Part shown: piece by piece, positions 29,701 through 41,697 of the stretch | Layout: every line of letters begins with the position of its first letter | How positions within the stretch are numbered: position 1 is the stretch's first letter | Assembly: GCF_035594125.1 (NCBI RefSeq) | Contig: NC_087156.1 | Span: 12,172,806-12,236,805, forward strand | Length of the DNA stretch: 64,000 bases | Direction: 5' to 3' | Source of the DNA: Scylla paramamosain | Lineage: Eukaryota > Arthropoda > Malacostraca > Decapoda > Portunidae | Program-made: the position numbers and the translations under genes | Notes under the pieces: generated by a model | Seen by the model: the letters and a program-made list of their open reading frames with translations, nothing else | The model's database searches: none | Told to the model about the DNA's origin: nothing

Positions 29701-30079
29701 CCGCTATTTTCATGCTAACTGCTCTTCTGATCTTGCTAACTGCATGCCTCCCCTCCTTCCTCGGCCTCGCTGCACAAGACTTTCTTCTTTCTCTCACTCC
29801 TATTCTGTCCACCTCTCTAACGCAAGAGTTAACCAGTATTCTCAATCATTCATCCCTTTCTCTGGTAAACTCTGGAACTTCTTGCCTGCTTCTGTATTTC
29901 CACCTTCCTATGACTTGAATTCCTTCAAGAGGGAGGTTTCAAGACACTTATCCACCAATTTTTGACCACTGCTTTGACCCTTTTAGGGACTGGCATTTCA
30001 GTGGGCATTTTTTTTTATTAGATTTTTGTTGCCCTTGGCCAGTATCCTTCCTACATAAAAAAAAAAAAAAAAAAAAAAA
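26763..30079 (+). mobile_element. LINE-A, complete Jockey/I-group non-LTR retrotransposon
   Basis: A 3.3-kb element inserted in monomeric satellite. It has about 240 bp of 5' leader (starting ggaggaggcagtag), one long ORF (27,005-29,965), a short 3' UTR of about 90 bp and a 23-nt poly(A) at 30,057-30,079. Joining the flanks (gttttgttaagta with acaagcacaaaa) recreates the normal satellite sequence, so the insertion point is clear, but no target-site duplication beyond one or two bases is visible. No ORF1 (gag-like) precedes the enzyme ORF. Two 5'-truncated copies lie at 35,986-36,899 and 46,754-48,020. Clade placement (Jockey, I or relatives) needs phylogeny. Confidence 0.92.
27005..29965 (+). 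CDS. Endonuclease/reverse transcriptase of LINE-A (986 aa)
   Basis: An intact ORF for the enzyme that nicks target DNA and reverse-transcribes the element's RNA. The ATG at 27,005 has A at -3 and G at +4. The frame stays open upstream to a GTG at 26,837 but has no better start. An AP-endonuclease-like domain covers about residues 38-262: FCNIRGL near 44-50, catalytic Glu 73 in the TET motif, GDFN at 178-181 and SDH at 252-254. The reverse transcriptase follows: GPDG at 493-496, NYRPI near 549, first catalytic Asp 621 in LDISKAFD (620-627), [10 protein letters not shown] at 677-686, and YADD at 707-710. The remaining 270 residues include [10 protein letters not shown] and show no RNase H signature. 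All catalytic residues I checked are present and no stop interrupts, so it may be, or recently was, active. It has ordinary base composition, unlike the AT-rich satellite around it. Confidence 0.95.
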   Translation: MATPTPASESPSGEGTINVPRSDCLSVDDPKCLDTPLNFFFINFCNIRGLRSNFQSVEHHLSSSKPHLLFLTETQVSEATDSSPFSVPSYFLYPHFRSKAGCCVYVRNDLTCSRAHALESSEFSTIWLRLQSHSHTKFICAVYLSPNSSDYKKFFDYLTSKVEHILTLFPFAEISILGDFNVHHQLWLSSPFTDHPGELAYNFAILHDLEQLVQHPTRIPDRLGDTPNILDLFLTSNPSAYAVTLSSPLGSSDHNLISLSCPITPIPPQDPPKRRCLWRFASASWGDLRRYFADFPWNDYCFRVRDPSLCAERITEVIVSGMEAYIPHSFSRPKPSKPWFNTACSRAIHDREVAHKRYLSLPSPESHALYISARNHAKSVLQLAKNSFINRKCQKLSRSNSPRDFWHLAKNISNNFASSSFPPLLQPDGTTAITSISKAELFAQTFAKNSTLDDSGLVPPSPPPSDYFMPRIKILRNDAFHALAGLNPQKAYGPDGVPPIVLRNCASVLAPCLVKLFQLCLSTSTFPSCWKFAYIQPVPKKGDRSNPSNYRPIALISCLSKVFESILNRKILKHLSLHNLLSDRQYGFRQGRSTGDLLAFLTESWSSSFRDFGETFAVVLDISKAFDRVWHKALISKLPSYGFYPSLCNFISSFLSDRSIAAVVDGHCSSPKSINSGVPQGSVLSPTLFLLFINDLLNQTSCPIHSYADDTTLHFSTSFHRRPTLQEVNISRREATERLTSDLSKISDWGRANLVLFNASKTQFLHLSTRHNLPDNYPLFFNDTQLSPSSTLNILGLSFTYNLNWKLHISSLAKTASMKLGVLRRLRQFFSPPQLLTLYKGLIRPCMEYASHVWGGSTHTAVLDRVESKAFRLINSSPLTDCLQPLFHRRNVASLAVFYRYFHANCSSDLANCMPPLLPRPRCTRLSSFSHSYSVHLSNARVNQYSQSFIPFSGKLWNFLPASVFPPSYDLNSFKREVSRHLSTNF

Positions 30080-30764
30080 CAAGCACAAAAATAATAATAT
30101 CTTTTCATTTCCCAATATCATTTAAATTGCATGCATTTTGGCGTTTTAGTACCTAACAAGTTCAAAAACACTCAAAATACCAGTTTTTGGTAATGTTCTG
30201 TTTTCACATTGAGTTTTTGAGCGTTTTAACGATTTGGTACGTAATAAGCTCAAAACACTCAAAAGACACGTTTTTGATAATGTTGGTTTCTTTTCTTTTC
30301 TGGTAATATAAGTTTTATATTCTTTTTACCCTTTTGGTGTCTAATATGCAAAAAAAAAAAAAGAAAAACTCAAATGGGGCGTTCCAGGTAATGTCGTTTC
30401 ATTACACAAAGTAGGGTGTTTTGCATGTATTTTGACGTTTTGGTACCTAATAAGGTGAAAAACACTCAAAACACACGTTATTTGTCAATAAAGACGTTTT
30501 GCATGCGTTTTAGAGTTTTCGTACGTAAGAAAATGAGTAAAAAACCATTGATATGAGTTTTCGGTAAAGTTCTTTTCTTTTTCAATACAGATTCTTTTGT
30601 ATGCAGTTTGGCGTTTTGGTACCTGACAACCTTAAAAAGAATACATGTTTTTTGGTAATATTTTTTGTTTTTTTGTTTTTTGGTAATATTCTTCTTTTTC
30701 TTCATATAAGGTACTTTGTATATATTTTGGAGTTTTAATATTTAACATCGGGGAAAAAAATCTC

Positions 30765-31335
30765 ATAATAAACGTTTTTGGTAATGTTGTGTTTCTCGAT
30801 ATTGACTACTGTTCATGTATTTTAGGATTTTGGTTAAAAAGAAGCTTATAAAAAAACAACAATATTAATACACTTTTCTGTTAATATCTTTTCGTTTCCC
30901 GAAGTTGCGTAGTGTTTTCTTTTTCCATATAGAGTGTTTTTTTCATACTTTCTAGCGCTTAGATTAAAAATATACTGAAAAACACCCAAATGACACGTTT
31001 GTGGTGATGTTCCGTTATCCCAAATAGGGTGGTTTGCATGCATTTTTTGGTTTTGCTATATAGCAAGATGAAAAACACTTAAAACACACGTTTTTAATAA
31101 TGTCGTCCTGTTTCTTCATATATGCTTTATATGCGTTTTGCCGATTTGGTATGTAACATAGGGATAAACACTCATAATACACCTTTTTGGCAATGTTGTT
31201 CTGTTTCTCAATGCAGACTGGTATTCACAAGTTTTAGCCTTTTGGCACATAAGAAGCTAAAAAAAGCTCATGATACTTCTTTTCGTTAATATCGTTTAAT
31301 TTCTAAATAACATGTGATTTGCATGCATTTTTGCA
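30765..31335 (-). repeat. Source-like copy of the 0.6-kb inverted duplication
   Basis: About six - strand monomers whose reverse complement reappears at about 35,236-35,822. Shared private features include a gtgaataccagtctgcattgag monomer and a gaacag(t/c)agtcaatatcgag monomer. The reading frames of both copies give the matching peptide TCHLGVFQYI, which only reflects DNA similarity. Confidence 0.75.
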
Positions 31336-33506
31336 TGCATACTCAAAACACCCGTTATTGGTTATGCTATTCTGTTTCTTTATAAAAGGTATTTTTTAAA
31401 CGTTTTAGGGTTTTGTTGCATTAGAAGCTTAAAAAAAAAAAAAATCAAGACATTTTGATAATGTTTTGTTTTCCCATGTATAGTGTTTTCTATGCTTTTT
31501 TTTTTAGCGTTTTTGTGCCTAATATGGTCAAAAACACCCATATGACACGCTTTTGGTAATATCGTCTCGTTGTCCAAATTAGCGTGCTTTGCAAGCATTT
31601 TAGCGTTTTAATCCTAACAAGCTGGGAAACACTCGAAACATACGTTTTTGGTAAGGCTGTTCTGTTTCTCCATGATGGATGTTTTACATACGTTTTTGTA
31701 CCTAAGAAGCTGAAAGCATTAAAAATACACGTTTTAGGTAATGTTTTATTTTTTTTCTCATATAGGATGCTTTGCATGCACTTTGACGTTTTGGTACCTA
31801 AGAAATTCGAAAACACTTATAATATACGTTTTTGGTAAGGTTGTTGTAATTCTTTTTATAGGTGCATTGTTTGCATTTTGGCGTTTTGGAATAACTGAAA
31901 AAACTCTCATAATACACATTTTATGTAATGCTGCTTCTCCATATAGAGTGTTTTGGTGTTTTGGTATCATAATACACATTTCAGTTAGAATCGTTTCGTT
32001 TCCCCATATCGGGCCCTTTGCATGGATTTTGGCGTTTTGTTATCTAAGAACCTTAAAACAATTAAAACACACTTTTTTTGCTAATGTTGCATTACTGCAT
32101 TTTAGCGTTTGATGGTTAATACGCTCAAAAACACCTCAATTACACGTTGTTACCCCAAATAGAGTGGTTTGCATGCATATTAACGTTTTGTTATTTAATA
32201 AGATGAAAAATCTCAAAGTACACGCTTTTGTAAAAAAAAAAAAAAAATCCTTATAATGGATGTTTTGAATGCGTTTTAGCGCTTTAGTACGTAAGATAAA
32301 AACAAAACAAAAAACACTCAAAAACATGTTTTTATTTATTTATTTATTATTTTTTTTTTTAACATATAAGGTGCTTTGCATATAAAAACACTGAAAAGAC
32401 ACCTTTTTAGTAATGCTGTTCTCTTTTCCCATATAAAATGCCTTGCATGATCAGTTCCGTTTTCGTACCTAAGAAAATAACACGTTTTTCGTAGTGTTTT
32501 TCTGTTTCTCCCTATAGATTACTATTCATATGTTTTATCGGTTTGTTACCTAAGAAGGTGGAAAATACTCATAAAACAAAATTCTGTTAATATCGTTTCG
32601 TTTCCCCATATCGGGACATTTGCATGCATTTTTGCGTTTTGGTACCTATTAAGCTGGAAAACACTTATGTTATGGGTAAAGTTTCCCCATAAAGGATATT
32701 TTGCCCGCGTTTTATTGTTTTGGTACGCTCTCGTAAGAAGCTGAAAAATACTCAAAAGTCACGTTTATTTTAATGTTTTCTTTTTCCCAAATAGTGTTTT
32801 ATTTACTATTCTGCGTTTTGTTGCCTAATACGCTCAAAAACACCCAAATGACACGTTTCTGGTAAAGTTCTTTCGTTACCCCAAATAGGGTGTTTTGCAA
32901 GCATTTTGGAGTTTTGGTAAATACCAAGCAAGAAAAAACTCTAAACATGTTTTTTTGGTCATGTTGTTCTGATACTCCATAAAGGGTGTTTTCCATGCGT
33001 TTTAGCGTTTTGGTACGTAAGAAGCTGAAAAGGAAAAAAAAAAACTGATAAGACATGTTTTTGGCAATGTTCTCTTCTTTTCCCATATCTGGTGCTTTGC
33101 ATGCACTTTGGAATTTGTGGTACCTAACAAGATCAAAAACATTCATGATACACGTATTTGGTAATCTTTTTTTTTTTTATAGTTCTTTGCATGTATTTCG
33201 TCGTTTTGGTACGCAATATGGGGGAAAACTCATAATAAACGTTTTTGGTATTGTTATTCGGTTTCCCCATATAGACTGATATTGACAAGTTTTAGCCTTT
33301 TGGCACATAAGAAGCTGAATAAAGCTTCTAGCGTTCTAGCGTTTTGCTACATAAGCTGTAAAACAATCATAAAACACTTTTGTGTTAATATCGTTTCGCT
33401 TCCCAATATCAGTTAATTTGCATGCATTTTGGCGTTGTGTTACCTAACAAGCTCAAAACTTTCAAAACTTCCGTTTTTAGTAATGTAATTCTTTTTCCTC
33501 ATACAG

Positions 33507-33595
33507 GGTATTTTGAACGCGTTTTAACTCTTTGGTACGTAAGAGGCTCAAAAAGCCTCTTACGTACCAAAAAGTTAAAACGCGTGCAAAATACC
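33507..33595. repeat. 42-bp inverted repeat (foldback hairpin)
   Basis: Left arm 33,507-33,548, 5-nt loop caaaa, right arm 33,554-33,595, with about two mismatches. The left arm is normal - strand satellite; the right arm is its reverse copy, after which - strand satellite continues. Confidence 0.9.
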
Positions 33596-35148
33596 TCAAA
33601 TGACACTTAAAAGACACTTTTATAATAATGCCCTTTAGCGTTTTCGTACCTAACAACCTCAAAAATACTCAATACACATTTTTGGTAATGTTGCTTTGTT
33701 TCTTCATATAGGGTGCTTTGTATGCATTTTTGCATTTTGGTACCTAATATGAGGAAAAACACATAATAAAAGTTTTGGTAATGTTCTATTTTTCTACATA
33801 GAGTGCTATTCACGTGTTTAAGCGTGTTGGTACATAAAAAGCTGAAAAACACTCATAATAGAAGTTTCTGTTAATATCGTTTTGTTTCCCAATGTCCGGT
33901 GATTTTCATGCATTTTGGTGTTTTGTTACCTAACATGCTCTAAAAAATCTCAAAGTACACTTTTTTGCTAATGTTTTTTCTGTTTCTCCATGAAAGTGTT
34001 TTGTATGCGTTTCAGTGTTTTGGTAAGTAAGAAGCTGAGAGATACTCAAAACACAAATTTTTTGTAATGTTTGCTTTTCCCATACAGGATGCTCTGCATG
34101 CACTTTAGCATTTTGATACCTAACAAGCTCAAAATTATTGTTAATACACATTTTTGGTAATGTTTTATTTCTTCATATAGGGTGCTTTGCATGAACTTTA
34201 CCGTTTTGGTACCTTACAAACTCAAAAATATTCATAATACACGTTATTGGTGATATTGTTCTGTTTTTCCATATATTGTGCTATTCACGTGTTTTAGCAT
34301 TTTCTTACCTATGAAGTTCAAAAACACTTATAATACATATTTATGTAATATCGTTTCGTTTCTCAGTATGTATTGCATTTATTTTGGCGTTCTTGTACCT
34401 AACAAGCTCAAAACTTTCAATACACCCGTTTTTGGTAATGCTGTTCTGTTTCTTCATAAATGGTGTTATCCATGCGTTTTAGCACGTTTGGTACGTAAGA
34501 AACTCAAAAAAATTTCAAAAGACACATTTTTAATAATGTTCTTTTCTTTTCCCAAATGGAGTGTTCTCCAAGGACTTAATCTAATATGCTCAAAACTCCC
34601 AAATGACACGTTTCTGTTAAAGTCATTCCGTTACTCGATTGAGGGTGTTTTGCATGCTTATTGGTGTTTTGTTACCTAAGGAGCTTAGAAACTCTAAAAA
34701 TGCATGTGTTTGGTAATGTTCTTTTTCTCCATAAAGGTTATTTTCTATGCGTTTTAGCGTTTTGTTACGTAAGGAACTAAAAACAAAACATTCAAAATTG
34801 ACGTTTTTAATAAAGTTGTTTTCTTCCCTTATAGGGTACTTTGCATGCAGTTTGGCGATTTAATACCTTTGAAGGCAACCCCCCGAAAAAAAAGACACGT
34901 TTATAATAATGTTGTATTCTTTTCCCATAGAAGGTGTCTTGCATTCACTTTGGGATTTTGGTACCTAACAATTAAAAAGAAAAAAAAAATGTACCTTTAC
35001 CATTTTGATGTTTTGGTCCCTAAGAAGCTCAAAACACTTAAAATCCACGTTTTTGGCAATATTGTTATGTATCTTAATATACAGTGGACGCGTTTTAGCA
35101 TTTTGGTACGTAAGAAGCTAAAAAAAAAAAAACACACAAATGACAAGT

Positions 35149-35218
35149 TTCTGGTAATGTCGTTCCGTTACCCGATAGACGGTGTTTTACATCCATTTTC
35201 GCATTTTAATATCTTTAA
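35149..35218. repeat. Direct repeat flanking inverted segment, left copy
   Basis: About 68 bp starting ttctggtaatgtcg and containing atagacggtgtttt, nearly identical to 35,823-35,890. The two bracket the inverted satellite segment. Confidence 0.75.
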
Positions 35219-35222
35219 TACC

Positions 35223-35822
35223 TTGAGCTTGTTAGGTACCAAGATGTAAAAATCCATGCAAATCACATGATATTTGGAAATTAAAGGATATTAACGAAAA
35301 CGTGTATTATGAGCTTTTTTCATCTTATGTACCAAAAAGCTAAAACTTGTGAATACCAGTCTGCATTGAGAAACGGAACAACATTATTAAAAATGTGTAT
35401 TATGAGTGTTTATCCCCATGTTAGATACCAAATCGGCAAAACGCATATAAAGCATATATGAAGAAACAGAATGACATTACTAAAAACGGGTGTTTTAAAT
35501 GTTTTTCATCTTGTTATATGGCAAAACCAAAAAAATGCAGGCAAACCACCCTGTTTGGGATAACAGAACATTACCACAAACTTGTCATTTGGGTGTTTTT
35601 CAGTATATTAGTAATCAAAGCCCTAGAAAGTATGGAAAACACTCTATTTGGGAGAACAAAACCTTACCCAACTTTGGGAAACGAAAAGATATTAACAGAA
35701 AAGTAATGTTTTTTTTCTTTAGCTTCTTTTTTTTTTTTTTACCAAAATCCTAAAATACATGAACAGCAGTCAATATCGAGAAACACAACATTACCAAAAA
35801 CGTATATTATGATTTTTTTTTG
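35223..35822 (+). repeat. Inverted satellite segment (0.6 kb)
   Basis: The only + strand stretch inside the 30-36 kb monomeric block. It is the reverse complement of about 30,765-31,335, matching monomer by monomer, and is bracketed by near-identical direct repeats of about 68 bp. Confidence 0.78.
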
Positions 35823-35890
35823 TTCTGGTAATGTCGTTCTGTTACCCCATAGACGGTGTTTTGCATCCATTTTCGTATGTTAATACCTAA
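35823..35890. repeat. Direct repeat flanking inverted segment, right copy
   Basis: Partner of 35,149-35,218. Minus-strand satellite resumes here and runs to the LINE-A fragment at 35,986. Confidence 0.75.
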
Positions 35891-35985
35891 GGATCTGAAA
35901 AAAGCACTCAATATACACGTTTTTTTTTTTTTTTTGGCAATGATGTTCTGTTTTCCATAATTGGTGTTTTGCATGAGTTTTAGTA

Positions 35986-36899
35986 TTTTTTTCTTTTTTA
36001 TGTAGGAAGGACACTGGCCAAGGGCAACAAAAATCTAATAAAAAAAAATGCCAGTCCCATAAAAGGGTCAAAGCAGTGGTCAAAAATTGATGAATAAGTG
36101 TCTTGAAACCTCCCTCTTGAAGGAATTCAAGTCATAGGAAGGTGGAAATACAAAAGCAGGCAGGGAGTTCCAGAGTTTACCAGAGAAAGCGATGACTGAT
36201 TGAGAATACTGGTTAACTCTTGCGTTAGAGAGGTGGACAGAATATGGGTGAGAGAAAGAAGAAAGTCTTGTGCAACGAGGCCGCGGAAGGAGGGGAGGCA
36301 TGCAGTTAGCAAGATCGGAAGAGCAGTTAGCATGAAAATAGCGGTAGAAGACAGCTATGCAACATTGCGGTGGTGAGAGAGAGGCTGAAGACAGTCAGTT
36401 ACAGGAGAGGAGTTGATGAGACGAAAAGCTTTTGATTCCACCCTGTCTAGAAGAGCAGTATGAGTGGAACCCCCCCAGACATGTGAAGCATACTCCATAC
36501 ATGGACGGATAAGGCCCTTGTACAGAGTTAGCAGCTGGGGGGGGGGGGGTGAGAAAAACTGGCGGAGACGTCTCAGAACATCTAACTTCATAGAAGCTGT
36601 TTTAGCTAGAGATGAGATGTGAAGTTCAGATTATAAGTAAAGGACAGACCGAGGATGTTCAGTGTAGAAGAGGGGGACAGTTGAGTGTCATTGAAAAAGA
36701 GGGGATAGTTGTCTGGAAGGTTGTGTCGAGTTGATAGATGGAGGAATTGAGTTTTTGAGGCATTGAACAATACCAAGTTTGCTCTGCCCCAATCAGAAAT
36801 TTTAGAAAGATCAGAAGTCAAGCGTTCTGTGGCTTCCCTGCGTGATATGTTTACCTCTTGAAGGTTTGGACGTCTATGAAAAGACGTGGAAAAGTGCAG
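35986..36899 (-). mobile_element. LINE-A fragment, 5'-truncated, antisense
   Basis: The reverse complement matches the last 0.9 kb of the complete LINE-A (equivalent to 29,141-30,056), from just after the YADD box to the poly(A), seen here as a T-run at 35,986-35,999. Coding relics include residues like [20 protein letters not shown] and the C-terminal [14 protein letters not shown]-run in the frame has grown from 7 to 13, which stays in frame. A 7-bp loss near 36,625 shifts the frame. Satellite is - strand on its left and + strand on its right, so a strand switch coincides with the insertion. Confidence 0.9.
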
Positions 36900-37330
36900 A
36901 AAAATTACCAAAAAGTGTATGATTAGAGTGTTTTCTACCTTGTTATGTACAAAAACACCAAAATCCATGCAAAAGACCCTATTTGAGGAAACGAAACGAT
37001 ATTAACAGGAATGCTTTTTGTTAGTGCTTTTTAGCTTCTTAGATAATAAAATGCTAAAACACACGAATAGCACCCTGTATGAAAAAACAAAACAACATTA
37101 CCAAAAAACGTTTATATTGTATCTTTTAAAACTTGTTACATACCAAAATTCAATGAGAGGCATATGGGAAAAGGAAACATTACCAGAAAAGTGACTTCTG
37201 AGTGTTTTTGAGCTTTTTAGTTACGAAATCGCCAAAGTGTTTGCTTAAGTACCGTATATGGGAAAAGAAGACATTATTAAAAACGTGTCTTTTGAGATTT
37301 TTTTTTTTCAGTTTCTTTCATACTAAAACT
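36900..37330 (+). repeat. Monomeric satellite between two LINE fragments
   Basis: Four to five + strand monomers without HOR order. No gene. Confidence 0.75.
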
Positions 37331-38330
37331 CTTAGTATTAGGGCCGATGTTGTTTGTAATATATGTCAATGGCTTGGATAGTGGAATTAGTAGTGTTGTT
37401 AGTAAATTTGCGGATGACACGAGAATATGTAGATTAATTAGGTCAGAATCGCATACCATCGCCTTTCAGGCAGATTTGAATAGGTTGAACGAATGGACGG
37501 ACAGATAGCAAATGCAGTTTAATGTCAACAAATGCAAAGCACTTAGCGTAAGTAGAAGAAACCCACACAGTAGTTACACAATGAAAAACCAAGTTCTGGT
37601 AGGTTCAGGGTAAGTAAAAGATTTGAGATTTAAGGTTATATCTGAACTCCGTCTAAGAAAGTCGTTCCGTTAAGAGTTAAGAAAGTCGTTCCGAAAGAGG
37701 CCAGAAACAAAGCAAATAGAGTATTATGATTCATTTTCAGGAGTGCTCAAAGTAAAACTCCCGAAGTAATATTAAAGTTACATTTGGCACTGGTCAGACT
37801 TCATCTAGACTACGCTGTCCAATTCTGGTCACCACATCACAGGAAGGATAAAGGTCTATTAGAATCAGTACAAAGGAAAATGACTAAAAGGATACAGGGG
37901 ATGAGGAGTATTCCTTACGAAGCGATATTCAAGCTGTTAAATTTACATTCTTTAAAGAGACGTAGGTTAAGAGTGGACCTAATAGAAGTCTTTTAGTGGT
38001 ATATGGGTTCTAATAAAGGGAACATAAGGAAAATTCTTAGAATCTGTAAATATGATGGAACAAGAAAAACGGGTTCAAGCCTGAAAGCTTGATGTTCAAA
38101 AAGGAGACAGGAAGGAATTGGTTCTCAAATAGAGTAGTAGATGATTAGAACGGACGTAGTAATCAAGCTGTTAGTGCTGAGGCATTTGGGAACATTAAGA
38201 GAAAATTACACATTTATGGATGGGGATGATAGGTGGAAATAGGTAGGCATATTTCATACAAGTACTGCCACTTGTAGGCCTGATGCCTTCTTGCAGATTT
38301 ACTTATTTCTTATGTTGCTATGTTCTTATT
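37331..38330 (+). mobile_element. LINE-B copy 2, shorter fragment
   Basis: Starts inside the LINE at the position equivalent to 14,723 of copy 1 (just before LGPMLFVIYVN) and shares the 3' tail and the satellite that follows it with copy 1 (agctatt(a/c)cgtgaaaaa). It keeps FADD and an open C-terminal piece at 37,784-37,996. It has several stops, a small tandem duplication (aagaaagtcgttccg twice, near 37,659-37,692), and has lost the left arm of the internal palindrome. Its 5' flank differs from that of copies 1 and 3, so the left break is a later event. Confidence 0.82.
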
Positions 38331-41300
38331 ACCAAAAGCGTGTATTTTCAGTATTTTTCAGCTATTACGTGAAAAAAGCCAAAATGCATGAAGAAAAAGA
38401 GCGACATTACGAGAAACGTGCATTATGAGTGTTTTTGAGATTCTTAGGTAACAAAACGCTGAAACCCATGAATAACACTCTTAATTGAGATGCAGAACAA
38501 CCTTACCAAATGCGTGTATTTTGTGTTTTTTACATTCTTAGTTACCAAAACCAAAAATTGCATGCGAAACTAGCTTTATGTGGAAAAAAAAAAAATGACT
38601 TTACTGGAAGAGTGTGTTTTGAGTGTTTTTGAGCGCGTTAGGCAATAAAGCACTAAAAAGTAGGGCAATCACATTACATGGGAATGAAACCAAATTTTAC
38701 CAAGAACTTGCCTTTAAGTGTTTTTGAGCTCCTCACATATTGAAACGCAAAAACGCATGCATAACACCATTTATGGAGAAACAGAAAAACATTACCAAAA
38801 ACATGTATTTTGAGTGTTTTTGATCATGTTACCTATAAAAACGCTTAAATACATGCAAAGAATCCTATATTTGGGAAAGGAAAGAACATTATGAGAAACG
38901 TGTATTATGAGTGTTTTTAAGTTCCTAAAGTACCAAAAAGCTAAAACCTACAAATAACACTCCTTATAAAAAATAAATAGATAAAAAAAGGCATTTTTTT
39001 TTTTTGTTATTCATCTTCATAGGTACCAAGATGCCAAAATTCTGGCAAAAATCAGAGAAATTATGTGAAAAAAAGAACATTATCAAAAAAGTTAATTGTA
39101 CCAAACCCTAAAGTGCATACAAAGCCACCTATATATGGAAATTAAACGACTTTACAAGAAACCTGTCTTTTAAGTGTTTTTTAGCATGTTAGGCACCAAA
39201 ACGATAAATACCATTGAAGTCACTCAATATGGGAATCCAAAACAAAATTACTGAAAACATGTCTTCTCAGTGTTTTACGTAGAAAAACGCTAAAACGATG
39301 CAAACCAACCAATACGAAGAAATAGAAAACATCACCAAAAAGGTATATTTTAAGTGTTTTCGAACTTGTTACCTACAAAAAACGCGAAAATGCATGCAAA
39401 GCACTCTATATTGGGAAAGAAAAGGACATTACGAGAAACGTGTATAATGAGTGTTTTATAGTTTCACAAGATCCGCAAGGCAAAAAACAAAAAAACTCGT
39501 ATATATGGAGAATTTTCTTAGATACCAAAATGCTGAAACTCATGAATAACACTCTTAATTGAAAAACAGAACAACCTTACTAAATGCGTGTATTTTGAGT
39601 GTTTTTTCACATTCTTATTAAAAAAGAACGAAATTCCATGCGAATATACCTTTATTTGGGAAAAAAATGACATTACCAGAAAAGTCTCTTTTGAGTGTTT
39701 TTGAGAGTGTTAGGCAATAAAGCACTAAAAAGCAGGGGAATCACATTACATGGAATAAAACCAACGTTTACCAAGAACTTGCCTTTAAGTGTTTTTGAGC
39801 TCCTTATATGCGCTAAAACGCATGCAAAAACACACTTTATATAGAAACAAAATAACATTACCAACAACAGATATTTTGAGTGTTTTTTTCTAATTATGTT
39901 ATCTGTAAAAACGCTTAAATACATGCAAAGAACCTTATATTTGGGAAAGGAAAGGATATTACGAGAAACGTGTATTATGAGTGTTTTTGAGTTCCTTAAG
40001 AACCAAAAAGCTAAAACCCATAAGTAACACTCTTTATTTAGAAAAATAAATAAATAAATGGAAAAATTTGAATTTTTAAATTTTTTTTATTCATCTTCAT
40101 AGGTACCGAGACCAAAATTCTGGCAAAATTCAGGGCAATTATGTGATAAAAGTTAATTTAAGCTTTTTTTTCGGACTATTATTTACCAAACCCTAAAGTG
40201 CATGCAAAGCCACGTATATGAGGAAATTAAACGACTTTACCAGAAACCTGTCTTATGAGTGATTTTCAGCTTGTTAGGCATCAAAACGATAAATAATATG
40301 GGTCACTCTATATGAGAATCCAAAAGAAAAGAGTAAAAACTTGTCTTTTCTGTGTTTTAGGTAGAAAAACGCTAAAACGGATGCAAACCAACAAATATGA
40401 AGAAATAGAATATTACCAAAAAGGTATATTTTGAGTGCTTTTAATCTTGTTTCCTACAAAAAACGCGAAAAGGATGCAAAGCAGTCTATATTGGGAAACA
40501 AAAGGACATTACGAGAAACGTGAATAATAAGTGTTTTATAGTTTCACAAGAACCACAAGGCAAAAAACGCAAAAACTCGTGTATATGGAGAAGTTTCTTA
40601 GTTACCAAACTCTGGTACTCATGAATAACACTCTTAAATGAGAAACATAACAACCTTACGAAATGCGTGTATTTTGAGTTTTTTTCACATTCTTATTTAC
40701 CAAAACCCCAAATTGCATGCAAAACTAGCTTTATGTTGGTAAGGAATGACATTACCAGAAAAGTGACTTTGGGTGTTTCTGAGCGTGTTAGGCAATAAAG
40801 CAGGGCAATAACATTACATGTGAATGAAACCAACTTTTACCAAGAACGTGCCTTTAACTTTTTTTTGAGCTTCTTACTTACCAAAACGCTAAAACGAATG
40901 CAAAACACCCTTTATGGAAAATTAGAATAACATTACATGTTATTCTTTACAAAATACAAAACATGTATTTTGAGTGTTTTTGTTCATGCTACCTATAAAA
41001 ACGCGAAAATACATGCAAAGAAATCTATGTTTGGGAAACGAAAGGACATTACGAGAAACGTGTATTATGAGTGTTTTTAAGTTCTTTAAGAACCAAAAAA
41101 ATAAAACCCACAAATAACACACTTTATAAAGAAAAATAAATAACTATATAAAAAAAACGGCATATTTTTTTTTGTTATTCATCTTCATAGGTACCGAGAT
41201 GCCAAAATTCTGGGAAAATTCTGAGCAATCATGTGATAAAAGAATATTATCAAAAAAGTTAATATTAGCTTTTTTTTCGGAATGTTATGTACCAAACTCT

Positions 41301-41697
41301 AAATTTACTGAATGCAAAAAAACCTACATGTGGAAATTAAACGACTTTACGAGAAACCTTACTTTTGAGTGTTTTTCAGTATGTTAGGCACCAAAACGAT
41401 AATAACATGGAAGTCACTCAATATGGGAATCCAAAACAAAATGACTGAAAACGTGTCTTTTCAGTGTTTCACGTAAAAAGGATGCAAACCAACCAATATG
41501 AAGAAATAGAATAACATTACCAAAAATGTATATTTTGAATGTTTTTGAGATTGTTACCTAAAAAAAATGCAAAAATGGATACAAATTATTCCAAAACAAA
41601 AGGACATTCTGAGAAACGTGTATAATGAGTGTTTTATAGTTCCACAAGAACCAAAAGGCAAAAAACGCAAAAACTCGTGTACCTAGAGAATTTTCTT

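Larger units (their letters stand above)
30080..35985 (-). repeat. Monomeric satellite, mostly minus strand
   Basis: About sixty monomers of roughly 97 bp near one consensus (in - strand reading: ttaggtaccaaaacgcc, gcatgcaaagcaccctatat, gaaacagaacaacattacc). The strand is - throughout except the inverted segment at 35,223-35,822. Local duplications are visible: a monomer with tattcacaagttttagcc near 31,230 has a relative near 33,280. A hairpin lies at 33,507-33,595. None of the short ORFs resembles a gene. Confidence 0.8.
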
